DNA from: an uncultured Tenacibaculum sp.
Lineage (GTDB): Bacteria; Bacteroidota; Bacteroidia; Flavobacteriales; Flavobacteriaceae
Direction: 5' to 3'
Length of the DNA: 64,000 nucleotides
NCBI GenBank assembly: GCA_947496185.1
Contig: CANMCD010000006.1
Coordinates: 124,001 to 188,000, forward strand
Shown here: positions 23,986-33,108 of the stretch, in pieces
Numbering within the stretch: position 1 is the first letter of the stretch
Layout: every line of letters starts with the position of its first letter
Notes under the pieces: generated by a model
Told to the model about the DNA's origin: nothing
What the model saw: only the letters and a program-made list of their open reading frames with translations
Database searches by the model: none
Made by a program: the position numbers and the translations under genes

Positions 23986-25137
23986 TTAGGGATTAATTTT
24001 ATCTTCTTTGGTATGTAAAAGTCGTGTTAATTTAATGGATAAATCTAATAAAATTATTTTAGCATTTCCATTTCGTTCAATATGATATTGTGCATCACTT
24101 ATTTCTTTTTCGATGGTTAGCATATTGGCACTATGCACAAATGGAGCAAATTTTGCTAGTTCAAAATTAGGGGTTTTGGTTTCTAAAAACACCAAATCAG
24201 GAGTTCCGTAATTTAAAAGTAATGCTTGTCTAAAAAATTGTAAGCAATATTGAAGGAACTGTTTTTGTGTTTCTCTTCCTGTAGCGGCAATGGTATCTGA
24301 CCATACGATTAGGTTTTGAATTACCGAAGCATTTCCTTTTGCTCTGAAGGCACTTCGAATCCATGTGATAAACCAATCTTCAAAAATATCTTCGTTAGAA
24401 TCTTCTCGAAATAATTGAATGGCTTTGTGGTAATTTCCTTCAGATTGATGGGCTATTTTTTCAGCTTCATTTTCTGTGCTAGATTCTTTTTCAATGAGCG
24501 CTTTTGCAATGTCAGTATTACTCAATACAGGAAAATGTAAAGCTTGGCACCTCGATTTGATAGTGTTTATTATTTGACCTTCATCTTCAGCTACCAACAA
24601 GAAAATTGTTTGACTAGGAGGTTCTTCAATTAGTTTAAGAAGCTTGTTGGAGGCAGCAATGTTCATTTTTTCAGCCATCCATACAATCATTATTTTGAAT
24701 CCTCCTTCATACGATTTAAGTTGTAGTTTCTTGACAATGTTTTCAGCTTCATCCACACCAATTTGTCCTTGTTTGTTTTCTACGCCGATAAATTGAAGCC
24801 AAGAAAAGAGGTTCCCATAAGGGTGTTTTTCAACAAAATTTCTCCAATCTTCAGCAAATAAATCACTGATTGGATGCTTTTTTACTTTGTCTGTAGTGGT
24901 TACGGGAAAAGCAAAGTGCAAATCGGGATGCTGTAGTTTACTACATTTTAATTGACAACTTTCTGGATTCTCTGAAAAACTACACAACAAATGTTGTGCA
25001 TAAGCAATAGCCATAGCAAGTGTTCCACTTCCTTCTTTTCCGACAAACAATTGCGCGTGCGGAATCCTTCCGTTTTCAACAGATTTTTTTAAGTGGCTCT
25101 TAATATGGGCTTGTCCTATGATTTCATCGAAAGTCAT
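23986..25137 (-). CDS. holB: DNA polymerase III, delta' subunit
   Basis: Delta' is part of the clamp loader that places the sliding clamp on DNA. The protein (383 residues from ATG 25137) begins MTFDEIIGQAHIKSHLKKS and has a degenerate P-loop, VGKEGSGTLAMA, lacking the Walker lysine as expected for a non-ATPase delta'. A zinc-type module with at least three cysteines (CSFSENPESCQLKC) and the sensor segment NAASNKLLKLIEEPP follow. An upstream TTG at 25158 lies above a -7 box (25149-25142) and cannot be the start. The ATG is only four bases past that box, so the mRNA should be nearly leaderless. Confidence 0.92.
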   Translation of the reverse strand: MTFDEIIGQAHIKSHLKKSVENGRIPHAQLFVGKEGSGTLAMAIAYAQHLLCSFSENPESCQLKCSKLQHPDLHFAFPVTTTDKVKKHPISDLFAEDWRNFVEKHPYGNLFSWLQFIGVENKQGQIGVDEAENIVKKLQLKSYEGGFKIMIVWMAEKMNIAASNKLLKLIEEPPSQTIFLLVAEDEGQIINTIKSRCQALHFPVLSNTDIAKALIEKESSTENEAEKIAHQSEGNYHKAIQLFREDSNEDIFEDWFITWIRSAFRAKGNASVIQNLIVWSDTIAATGRETQKQFLQYCLQFFRQALLLNYGTPDLVFLETKTPNFELAKFAPFVHSANMLTIEKEISDAQYHIERNGNAKIILLDLSIKLTRLLHTKEDKINP

Positions 25138-25141
25138 ACTA

Positions 25142-25149
25142 CAAAGATA
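25142..25149 (-). promoter_or_regulatory. -7 box for holB, four bases before its ATG
   Basis: TATCTTTG on the minus strand matches TAnnTTTG. The four-base gap to the start codon suggests transcription begins at or within a base or two of the ATG. Confidence 0.65.
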
Positions 25150-25269
25150 CCATTTCAATTATAGACAGCAATAATACTATTTGTGCAAAATTTTAATTCA
25201 TAGTTAGGACACGTATTTGTTAGGCTTGTTGCTAACAAGGTTTAACGCTTACTATTTAATAGGTATTAG

Positions 25270-25277
25270 TATATTTG
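25270..25277 (+). promoter_or_regulatory. -7 box for feoAB
   Basis: TATATTTG matches TAnnTTTG. It lies 20 bases before the TTG start proposed for feoA. No Fur-type palindrome was clearly visible. Confidence 0.65.
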
Positions 25278-25297
25278 TTAGCCAAAATCACATATTT

Positions 25298-25522
25298 TTG
25301 AATACAATAGCATCGTTACATATCGGGGAAAAAGGGATTATATCTGAAGAAAGTTTAGATAATATACCATTAAAACTATTGGAAATGGGATGTTTACCAG
25401 GAGCTGAGGTAGAATTATTACAAATAGCTCCGTTAAAAGACCCTATTTATATCAAGGTTAATGATACACACGTAGCTATTCGAAAAGAAACAGCAAGTCA
25501 TATATTAATAACTAAAGTGTAA
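25298..25522 (+). CDS. feoA: Ferrous iron transport protein A
   Basis: A 74-residue SH3-like cytoplasmic protein that works with FeoB in Fe2+ import. After the start it reads NTIASLHIGEKGIISEES, then LLEMGCLPGAEVELLQIAPLKDPIYIKV, the FeoA core. The start is TTG at 25298: a longer frame from 25217 would place hydrophobic residues from the promoter region in front of the domain and passes through the -7 box at 25270-25277. No ATG or GTG lies between the box and the domain. The stop codon overlaps the feoB start by one base (TAATG). Confidence 0.88.
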   Translation: MNTIASLHIGEKGIISEESLDNIPLKLLEMGCLPGAEVELLQIAPLKDPIYIKVNDTHVAIRKETASHILITKV

Positions 25523-27630
25523 TGGGGGATAGAAAAATTAAAGTTGCTTTAGTCGGTAATCCAAACACTGGAAAAACATCGCTATTTAATCAATTAACAG
25601 GCTTAAGTCAAAAGGTAGGAAACTATCCTGGTGTTACCGTAGATAAAAAGCAAGGGAGTTGTAAGTTGCCGAATAAACAAACTGCAATTATCACAGATTT
25701 GCCAGGTACTTATAGTATTCATCCTACATCTGAAGATGAAAGCATTGTACTTAGAACACTTTTACAAGTTGAAAAAGAAGCCTTACCTGATGTTATTGTA
25801 GTAGTTGCTGACGTTGAAAACTTAAAAAGAAACCTACTTTTATTCTCACAAATACAAGATTTAAAAATTCCTACAGTATTGGCTATAAATATGGCCGATC
25901 AAATGAAACGTAAAGGAATTTCTATTGATATACAAAAATTAGAAAAGGAATTAGGAACAAAAGTGGTCTTGATTTCAGCGAGAAGTAATATTGGTATTAA
26001 TTATGTGAAGGAAGAAATCTCAAAATTAGGAGCGACTTCTATTACCTCTGATTTTTCTGAGATAGCCAATAGGATTAATTCGGATTATTTTCATGATTTA
26101 GCAAAAGTAAGTGATAGATTTACAATGTATCAGCTTTGGTTAATACTTGTTAGAAATTATAGTTCGTTATTGTCAGATACAGAAAAAGAACTTCTTGAAC
26201 CGTTTAAAGAAGACCAATCTAGTTTAAAAAAATACCAACACAAAGAAACCATTTATCGTTATCAAAAAATAAATAAAATAATCGGTAGTGCCTATGAAAT
26301 AGATAAAAACAAGGCTAATGATCTTCGTAGTAGGCTTGATAAAGTTTTTACACATAAAATATTTGGTTATGTGATTTTCTTTGGACTGTTACTTTTAATA
26401 TTTCAATCGGTTTTTGAGTGGGCATCAGCTCCCATGGATTTTATAGACGGATTGTTTGCAGATATTTCTGAATATTTTAAAGGAATAATGCCCGAAGGAA
26501 AATTTACAGATCTCCTAACCGATGGTGTAATACCGGGTATTGGGGGAGTTGTTATTTTTGTTCCTCAAATAGCTATTTTGTTTTTATTTATTGCTGTATT
26601 AGAAGAATCGGGATACATGAGTCGTGTTGTTTTTTTAATGGATAAAATCATGCGAAGGTTTGGTATGGGAGGGAAAAGTGTAATTCCTTTAATATCAGGG
26701 ACAGCTTGTGCTATTCCTGCTGTGATGGCAACCCGAACAATATCAAGTTGGAAAGAACGACTAATTACCATTTTAGTAACTCCGTTCACTACTTGTGCAG
26801 CAAGACTGCCTGTATATGCTATTTTGATTGCGTTAATAATTCCAGATAAAGAAGTATTAGGGTTTTTAAATTTACAAGGGTTGACGCTTTTAGCATTATA
26901 TGCATTAGGTTTCATAGCAGCGGTCGTTTCTGCCTATGTTTTGCATAAAAGAATGAAAATAAAAAGCAATTCATTTTTTGTAATTGAAATGCCTGATTAT
27001 CGATTTCCATCGTTAAAAAATATCTTTTTAGAAGTCTTAGAAAAGACCAAGGCTTTTGTAATTGATGCAGGGAAAATAATATTAGCCATTTCAGTTATTT
27101 TGTGGTTTCTGGCTTCACATGGAGGAGAATCCTATCAAAATGTAGCCGAGGAAGTACGAAAAGAAATGAAGGATACGGTTTTTTCAGAAGATGAAATTGA
27201 ACAAAAAATAGCTTCTGTACAATTGGAAAAATCATATATCGGAATCTTAGGAAAAGCCATAGAACCCAGTATTGAACCATTGGGATATGATTGGAAAATT
27301 GGGATAGGATTGATTACTTCTTTTGCAGCAAGAGAAGTATTTGTAGGAACCTTAGCAACCATTTATAGTGTCGAAAGTGATGATGAAGATACCACGACTA
27401 TAAAAGAAAAGATGGCTTCGGAGGTTAATATGGAAACTGGAGAAAAAAGATTTAATTTAGCCTCAGGTATTTCGTTATTACTTTTTTATGCCTTTGCTAT
27501 GCAATGTATGGGTACGTTGGCCATTGTGAAGAGAGAGACAAAGAGTTGGAAATGGCCTTTGGTTCAGTTGATCGGAATGACCATATTAGCCTATGTATCG
27601 GCGCTTGTGTCTTATCAAATTTTAAGTTAA
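25522..27630 (+). CDS. feoB: Ferrous iron transporter FeoB
   Basis: Inner-membrane Fe2+ transporter with an N-terminal G domain. In 702 residues: G1 GNPNTGKTS (12-20), G2 region NYPGVTVD, G3 DLPG (59-62), G4 NMAD (123-126), a helical guanine-dissociation-inhibitor region, then about nine membrane helices with the gate motifs SGTACAIPAVMATRTI and FAAREVFVGTLATIYS, the two Gate-type repeats. Overlap of one base with feoA indicates coupling; the small Cys-rich gene overlaps its stop by one base. Iron-repressed regulation is likely but no operator was seen. Confidence 0.96.
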   Translation: MGDRKIKVALVGNPNTGKTSLFNQLTGLSQKVGNYPGVTVDKKQGSCKLPNKQTAIITDLPGTYSIHPTSEDESIVLRTLLQVEKEALPDVIVVVADVENLKRNLLLFSQIQDLKIPTVLAINMADQMKRKGISIDIQKLEKELGTKVVLISARSNIGINYVKEEISKLGATSITSDFSEIANRINSDYFHDLAKVSDRFTMYQLWLILVRNYSSLLSDTEKELLEPFKEDQSSLKKYQHKETIYRYQKINKIIGSAYEIDKNKANDLRSRLDKVFTHKIFGYVIFFGLLLLIFQSVFEWASAPMDFIDGLFADISEYFKGIMPEGKFTDLLTDGVIPGIGGVVIFVPQIAILFLFIAVLEESGYMSRVVFLMDKIMRRFGMGGKSVIPLISGTACAIPAVMATRTISSWKERLITILVTPFTTCAARLPVYAILIALIIPDKEVLGFLNLQGLTLLALYALGFIAAVVSAYVLHKRMKIKSNSFFVIEMPDYRFPSLKNIFLEVLEKTKAFVIDAGKIILAISVILWFLASHGGESYQNVAEEVRKEMKDTVFSEDEIEQKIASVQLEKSYIGILGKAIEPSIEPLGYDWKIGIGLITSFAAREVFVGTLATIYSVESDDEDTTTIKEKMASEVNMETGEKRFNLASGISLLLFYAFAMQCMGTLAIVKRETKSWKWPLVQLIGMTILAYVSALVSYQILS

Positions 27631-27749
27631 TGCAAGAGTTTTTAGCATATAGTATTGTTGTTTTAGCCGTTTTATTCTTAGTAAAAAAGTTTGTTTGGAC
27701 TTCCAAAAAGAATAAAGGGTGTCAGTCGGGAGGTTGCCATTGTGATTAG
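27630..27749 (+). CDS. FeoB-associated Cys-rich membrane peptide
   Basis: A 39-residue protein with one membrane helix (YSIVVLAVLFLVKKFVW, about 7-23) and a short cysteine tail (KGCQSGGCHCD). It has the length and layout of the FeoB-associated Cys-rich membrane proteins that follow feoB in Bacteroidota and serve where FeoC is missing; a role in iron binding near the pore is proposed but not proven. Its ATG shares the A of the feoB stop (TTAATG), so it is the third gene of the operon. Longer frames that start within feoB are not credible. Confidence 0.88.
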   Translation: MQEFLAYSIVVLAVLFLVKKFVWTSKKNKGCQSGGCHCD

Positions 27750-27847
27750 TGTTATAGGTTTTATAATGTTAAATATGATAGTTTATTTTCAGTTTGAAAA
27801 GTGTAATAATTACTTTCGTACTCTTATTTTATAAAACTACTATAATT

Positions 27848-28783
27848 ATGTTAAACTTTAGAACTTCATTTTTTTTAGGTGTAATATTTATAATGCTATT
27901 AAACTCTTGTAATAATGATGAAATTAATAATTTACAGAATACTGTTTTTTCACTAGATGAAAGAGTTTCTTCTTTAGAACTTCAGGTTGAAAAGTTAAAG
28001 AAACTAGTAGATCAAATTAATTCTATGGAGAAATTGATAAAAAATCTTGATATACTAAGAGAAAATCATGCTAAAGAGTTAGAGAATTTTTCTAAAAAAA
28101 TAAAAGATATAGAAAATGAGGTAGTTGAGTCAAAAGAAAATGTTGTTTTGTTGGAGGGGAAATTAAAAACTTTAAATGAGCAATTGAACATTTTTATGAA
28201 ACAAAATAAAATTTATGAAGGTGCGTTAGTTGTAGATTCTTCTACATCAGATAGTGAGCTTCAGTCCTTTTTTGAAGAGGGTTATGAGGTAATACTAGGT
28301 GGATTGAAAATCGATAATCCAAAAATTAAAGATCTTAAATATCTTAAAAAATTGACTACAGTAGGTAATTTCTTATCAATAACTAATACTTCTTTTCAGA
28401 ATTTGGAGGGTTTAGAAAGTTTGGCTGTTATTGTTGGGGATTTTCTTATAATGGATAATGAACATTTATCTAATTTAAAGGGGTTGAATGCTTTGAATAA
28501 AGTATTAGGAAGGATTGTAATTTCTCTTAATAAATCTCTAATAAGTTTAGAAGGATTAGAAAATTTAGTTTTAGTTAAAAGCACAACTTTATATGATGAT
28601 TCTGATTCTCAAATGTTTGCTATAGATGGGAATGTTAAATTGTCTTCATTTTGTGCACTAACAAATTTATTTAAAAATAATGGATTTGATCTTGATGTTG
28701 GTGGAGTTGATTCTTATTATGTGGAAGGTAATTTATTTAATCCTTCTTATAATAATTTAAAAGATGAAGTTTGTAGTAAGTAA
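27848..28783 (+). CDS. Lipoprotein with coiled coil and leucine-rich (receptor-L-like) domain
   Basis: A 311-residue lipoprotein: signal ending in lipobox LLNSC (C17 counting from ATG 27848), a heptad-rich coiled coil of about 100 residues (NNLQNTVFSLDERVSSLELQ onward), then a C-terminal domain with irregular leucine-rich units (LKYLKKLTTVGNFL, LEGLESLAVIVGDFL, LKGLNALNKVLGRI, LEGLENLVLV) like receptor-L domains found in Bacteroidota surface proteins. The layout suggests a stalked, surface-held binding protein. A near-consensus box TACTTTCG at 27811-27818 favours ATG 27848 over the TTG at 27794. Function unknown. Confidence 0.75.
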   Translation: MLNFRTSFFLGVIFIMLLNSCNNDEINNLQNTVFSLDERVSSLELQVEKLKKLVDQINSMEKLIKNLDILRENHAKELENFSKKIKDIENEVVESKENVVLLEGKLKTLNEQLNIFMKQNKIYEGALVVDSSTSDSELQSFFEEGYEVILGGLKIDNPKIKDLKYLKKLTTVGNFLSITNTSFQNLEGLESLAVIVGDFLIMDNEHLSNLKGLNALNKVLGRIVISLNKSLISLEGLENLVLVKSTTLYDDSDSQMFAIDGNVKLSSFCALTNLFKNNGFDLDVGGVDSYYVEGNLFNPSYNNLKDEVCSK

Positions 28784-28861
28784 AAAAAAATGGTGTTTAA
28801 ACTGATTTATGAAGTCTTGGTTTTGAAAAGCATATAGATTGTTAGAGTGTAATTAATGAAC

Positions 28862-28869
28862 TATATTTG
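28862..28869 (+). promoter_or_regulatory. -7 box for the large barrel gene
   Basis: TATATTTG matches TAnnTTTG, 21 bases before ATG 28891. Confidence 0.65.
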
Positions 28870-28890
28870 TGAGTACTACGTTGTATAAGT

Positions 28891-31800
28891 ATGAGCAAAG
28901 ATGTCTTTTGTGTAATCGCTTTTTTTGTCTTTTTAAAAGTTTCAGGACAAACACAACCAAAAGAATTTCGTTTAAAAAAAATTCAAGTAGTTAGTGATAC
29001 CATTCATGTGGATAGTGTAAGTATACATCCGCGTAAATTTGTTTTGCGTACTATAGACAATCAGTTGATTTCGCAAGAAGATTATAAAATGGATTTTAGT
29101 ACGGCTACTTTGGTGTTGGATAAATCTAAGTTTACACAAATAATTGTTGAATATTATAGGTATCCCGATTTTGTAACTAAGATCTATGCACCGTTTGATA
29201 AACGATTAATTGTCGAAAATACTCAAAATACCCAGAAACTATATAGCCAAACTACTAATAAAAAAAAGGAAACTACTCAGCTTTTCGATGGATTAAAAAC
29301 ACAGGGGTTCATAGTGAGAGGTGTTACTAGTGGAAACAATCAAAATGTAGTAACCAATTCATCGTTAGATCTTACTATTGAAGGGAAGTTGTCAAACAGT
29401 GTGGGAATTAGCGCACATATTTTTGATACAAATTTTCCACTGCAGCAAGGAGGGTATTCGCAAAACATTACCGATTTTGATAGGATTTTTGTCGAATTGT
29501 ATCATAAAAAATGGCGGGTTAAAGGAGGTGATGTAAGTTTGACAAATAAGGATAGTTATTTTTTAAATTTTGATAAGCAAGTATCGGGTGTAGCCGTGAC
29601 TGCGGATTTGAATTCCAAAACTAAAATAGGGGCATCTGGAGCCATAGTAAGGGGAAAGTTTTCTGTACATAATTTTGTAGGAATTGAAGGGAATCAAGGG
29701 CCGTATAAGATTTTTGGAGCTAGCGGAGAATCGGCTATCGTGATGATAGAAGGAAGCGATAAAGTTTTTGTAAATGGTATTCTGTTAAAAAGAGGAGAGA
29801 CAAATGATTATACGATTGATTATAACCTAAGTGAAATTCGATTTAACACACAATATCCTATCACAAATGATATGAGGGTTCGGATAGAATTTCAGTACGC
29901 TGATAGAAACTATACACGGTTTATTACCTATGATAAAGCAGCGTATACATCCGATAAATTTTCATTACGGGGGTATTTCTACAGTGAAAACGATGCGAAA
30001 AATCAACCAATTCAACAAAATATAACTGATGAACAAAAACAGTTGTTAGCCGAAGCTGGAAATGATCAAACGAAGATGGTTGTGCCTAGTGCTTATGAGG
30101 ATGTTTTTACACCCAATAGGATTCAGTATAAAAAAGTAATACAAGGACAACAAGAATATTTTGAGTATACCACGGATGAAAATGCTACGGTATATTCGGT
30201 CACTTTTACCCGTGTCGGAACTAATCTTGGAGATTATGAGGTAGATACTGTTACTGCGATTGGTACGGTTTATAAGTACGTGGGTGAAAACTTGGGAAGC
30301 TTTGCTCCAGAAACTAGGATTTTTGCTCCTAATAAATTGCAAATAGCTGTAGTGAATTCAAGTTATTCACCATCTGAAAGAACGGCTTTTGATGCCGAAG
30401 TTGCTTTTAGTAACAATGATCCTAATTTGTTTTCTAGGATAGACGATCAAGAGAATAAAAAAATGGCGGCTAAAGTAGGTTGGCATCAAGTGTTAATGGA
30501 CAAAAGTTGGAAGGTAACCAGTGCTGTTAAATACAAATTTATCCAAGATAATTTTAGGACGGTGCAGCGGTTTCAATCCGTAGAATTTAATCGGGATTGG
30601 AATTTAGAGACCTTACAAGGGAATCAACACGAGCTGGGAACAATGTTGTCTTTTATGAAAGATAAAAACACGAATATTTCATATGGATTCCATCACTTAT
30701 CTTTTAAAGACCATTTTACTGGAAATAAACAGGAGATTAATGCTACAATGGCTCTTGATAATACATTGATCGGTGTAAATGGAAGTTTATTATTGAATGA
30801 AACATCTGCAAGAAAAGACTATTTTTTTCGATGGAATTCTAAGTTGGTACATAGTTTTAATAAATCGTGGTTTGGAGCTACCATGAACCTTGAGACAAAC
30901 CAAAGAAAGGAAACAGCAACTCAAAACTTAGAAGGTAATAGTCATAGATTTCAAGACTATGGAGCATATTATGGAATGGGAGATAGTACCAAGGTTTTTG
31001 GAAAAGTGGGAGTTCATTTTAGAAAAAATGATAGTGTCCGAGCCTTTTCTTTTGCAGAAATTAATAATAGAAAAACCCTCTATTTAGAAAGTAATATAAT
31101 TCAGAGTAAGCATGCACAATTATATGCTTATGCGAATTATAGGCTTACAAAAAATGCTTTTAGTGGTAATGAAACAACAATTAATTCCAAGATACGGTAT
31201 CGCCAAAAACTATGGAAAGGCTTTTGCAATTTAAGTACTTTCTATGAAACTTCTTCGGGAAATATTGCTAGACAAGAGTTCGTGTATGTTAAAACAGAGC
31301 CCGGACAAGGGTTTTATACTTGGATTGATTATAATGGTGATGGAATTGAGCAATTTGATGAGTTTGAAGTAGCACAGTTTCAAGATCAGGCTACTTATTT
31401 GCGGGTTGCCTTGCCTAATGTAAATTTCTTAGCTACACAACGAGTGCATTGGAAGCAGTCGATGACCTTAAACCCTATTTCGTGGAAAAATCATAAAGGT
31501 ATAAAAAGGGTACTTTCTCATTTTTATAATCAAACGTATTTGACAGTCAATAATGAGCAGGTAAGGAATAATACTACATTTCTTTGGAATCCATTTTATG
31601 GGGGTAGTGATAATCAAGTTGGACTGCAGGTTAATTTTAGGAATAACTTTTATTTTAATAGAAATAGGCAATATTATAGTTGGATTTATACTTTTGGGAG
31701 TAGCCGTCAAAAGCAACAGTTTTTTATCGGAAACCAACGAAATGAATCCTATATTCATCAATGGGCATTTCAACACAAACTTAGTAGATTTTGGTTGTTT

Positions 31801-32268
31801 GATGTAAAAGGAGCTGTATCAGAAAATACCTTGGAAACAGAAAATTTAACGAATAGAAATTATCAGATTACTACCCAAGAAGTGCAACCAAAATTTACTT
31901 TTTTATACCATAAAGATCATCGTTTTTCGTTGTATTACCATTTTAAAAAGAAAGAAAATAAAAGAATGGATTATGAGAAGTTATCACAGCAAAAATTACA
32001 GTTATCATACTTTTTAGTAACACCTAAAAAAAATCAATTTAGTGCTGATGCTTCCTTGTTTTTAAATAGCTTTGAGGGAAACCCTAACTTACCTGTAGGC
32101 TATCAGATGTTAGAAGGCTTGCAGGTTGGTAAAAATTTCACATGGAATATGCAGTGGACTCAAAAGCTTACTTCCATTCTAAACTTTTCATTAAATTATA
32201 TGGGGAGAAAGAGTGAAAATTCAAAGACAATCCATACGGGAACGGTACAATTAAAAGCAGTTTTTTAA
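28891..32268 (+). CDS. Very large predicted outer-membrane beta-barrel protein
   Basis: A 1125-residue protein with a signal peptide (cleavage near SGQ, about 20), an N-terminal periplasmic region of about 120 residues, then alternating polar/aromatic strands to the C-terminus (for example FRNNFYFNRNRQYYSWIYTF, FSLYYHFKK, LNFSLNYMG) ending TVQLKAVF. It is not a TonB receptor: there is no plug signature or TonB box that I can see. Similar giant barrels are common and uncharacterised in Flavobacteriaceae. A DxDGD-type turn (YNGDGIEQFDEFE, about 812-824) looks like a calcium loop. The small barrel gene follows 37 bases later and probably shares its transcript. Confidence 0.72.
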   Translation: MSKDVFCVIAFFVFLKVSGQTQPKEFRLKKIQVVSDTIHVDSVSIHPRKFVLRTIDNQLISQEDYKMDFSTATLVLDKSKFTQIIVEYYRYPDFVTKIYAPFDKRLIVENTQNTQKLYSQTTNKKKETTQLFDGLKTQGFIVRGVTSGNNQNVVTNSSLDLTIEGKLSNSVGISAHIFDTNFPLQQGGYSQNITDFDRIFVELYHKKWRVKGGDVSLTNKDSYFLNFDKQVSGVAVTADLNSKTKIGASGAIVRGKFSVHNFVGIEGNQGPYKIFGASGESAIVMIEGSDKVFVNGILLKRGETNDYTIDYNLSEIRFNTQYPITNDMRVRIEFQYADRNYTRFITYDKAAYTSDKFSLRGYFYSENDAKNQPIQQNITDEQKQLLAEAGNDQTKMVVPSAYEDVFTPNRIQYKKVIQGQQEYFEYTTDENATVYSVTFTRVGTNLGDYEVDTVTAIGTVYKYVGENLGSFAPETRIFAPNKLQIAVVNSSYSPSERTAFDAEVAFSNNDPNLFSRIDDQENKKMAAKVGWHQVLMDKSWKVTSAVKYKFIQDNFRTVQRFQSVEFNRDWNLETLQGNQHELGTMLSFMKDKNTNISYGFHHLSFKDHFTGNKQEINATMALDNTLIGVNGSLLLNETSARKDYFFRWNSKLVHSFNKSWFGATMNLETNQRKETATQNLEGNSHRFQDYGAYYGMGDSTKVFGKVGVHFRKNDSVRAFSFAEINNRKTLYLESNIIQSKHAQLYAYANYRLTKNAFSGNETTINSKIRYRQKLWKGFCNLSTFYETSSGNIARQEFVYVKTEPGQGFYTWIDYNGDGIEQFDEFEVAQFQDQATYLRVALPNVNFLATQRVHWKQSMTLNPISWKNHKGIKRVLSHFYNQTYLTVNNEQVRNNTTFLWNPFYGGSDNQVGLQVNFRNNFYFNRNRQYYSWIYTFGSSRQKQQFFIGNQRNESYIHQWAFQHKLSRFWLFDVKGAVSENTLETENLTNRNYQITTQEVQPKFTFLYHKDHRFSLYYHFKKKENKRMDYEKLSQQKLQLSYFLVTPKKNQFSADASLFLNSFEGNPNLPVGYQMLEGLQVGKNFTWNMQWTQKLTSILNFSLNYMGRKSENSKTIHTGTVQLKAVF

Positions 32269-32305
32269 GTATGTTTGTATAGTCATAATGAAAAGTAACA
32301 TTCGC

Positions 32306-32803
32306 ATGAAAAAAATAATTTTAGTAGTTGGTATTTTAATAAGTTCCTTCGCTCAAGCCCAACAAGAGCTAAAAGTTGATATTGCCGATGCATTGGTGAT
32401 GAAAACATTGGATCTTTCTTATGAATATTATTTGAGTGATCAATCTTCAGTCGGGATTGCAGCCTTGTTTAATTTTGAAAAGAAAACAGCTAGTTTTAGG
32501 TATAATGAAAATCAAATGTTTACTCCCTATTTTCGTCATTATTTTAGCAATAGCCGAAATTGGAATTATTTTGGAGAGGTTTTTATGGGAATAAATACAG
32601 GAGAAAAAGAGATAACTATAGATGGCGTTGCTACAACTAAAAAATACACAGACGGAGCATTAGGTATTGCTGCTGGTACTAAGTATGTTTCTAACGGAGG
32701 TTTTTTGATAGAAATTTTTGGAGGACTTGGAAGAAATATGTTTACTTCAGATTCGTATGCAATTGTTCCGAGAGTAGGCGTTAATGTAGGGTATCAATTT
32801 TAA
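32306..32803 (+). CDS. Small outer-membrane barrel, DUF3575-like
   Basis: About 165 residues: a signal peptide (MKKIILVVGILISSFAQAQQ) and then an eight-strand-type barrel with segments LDLSYEYYLSDQSSVGIAALF, FTPYFRHYF, NYFGEVFMG and VPRVGVNVGYQF, ending in Phe. This is the pattern of DUF3575/OmpX-size barrels in Bacteroidota. An ATG 18 bases upstream (32288) is equally possible; the later one gives the more usual MKK start. It follows the giant barrel and is closed by a terminator. Confidence 0.75.
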   Translation: MKKIILVVGILISSFAQAQQELKVDIADALVMKTLDLSYEYYLSDQSSVGIAALFNFEKKTASFRYNENQMFTPYFRHYFSNSRNWNYFGEVFMGINTGEKEITIDGVATTKKYTDGALGIAAGTKYVSNGGFLIEIFGGLGRNMFTSDSYAIVPRVGVNVGYQF

Positions 32804-32836
32804 TTAAGAAAAGTACTTAAAGTAGAAATAATTGTA

Positions 32837-32861
32837 AGTCCATTTTTAATGGGCTTTTTTT
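32837..32861 (+). terminator. Terminator after the DUF3575-like gene
   Basis: AGTCCAT (32837-32843) pairs with ATGGGCT (32849-32855), one G-T pair, then a run of seven T residues. Confidence 0.75.
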
Positions 32862-32910
32862 GTTGGAAATGATAGCCTAATGTTTTAAAGCAAGTTTATT
32901 ACAGAAATGT

Positions 32911-32949
32911 ATAAAAAAATAGAAAAGACCAAGTAGTCTTGATCTTTTC
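32911..32949 (-). terminator. Terminator of the LytS/LytR-type operon
   Basis: On the minus strand GAAAAGATCAAG pairs with CTTGGTCTTTTC (32949-32922) with one mismatch, followed by TATTTTTTTAT. A further small inverted repeat (ATTGTGA 32958-32964, TCACAAT 32978-32984) lies between it and the gene. The 300-base gap 32804-33108 holds nothing else that I can see. Confidence 0.75.
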
Positions 32950-33108
32950 CCAATAAAATTGTGAGTTCCCCCTAAAATCACAATCCCCTTCTTTTCATAT
33001 TACTAAATTACAAAAGATTACCCTTTTATTTTTGACGATTAAACAGGTGGAAGAAAATTGTTAATATTTAACAATATATTAACAATATTTGGTTTTTTGA
33101 AGTGCTTG

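Noticed and set aside
27504-27629. Longer start for the Feo-associated Cys-rich peptide
   Set aside because: It lies inside feoB in another frame; the ATG at 27630 gives the typical 39-residue protein.
32950-33000. CRISPR-like or repeat cluster near the hairpins at 32922-32984
   Set aside because: Only two unrelated hairpins; no regularly spaced direct repeats.
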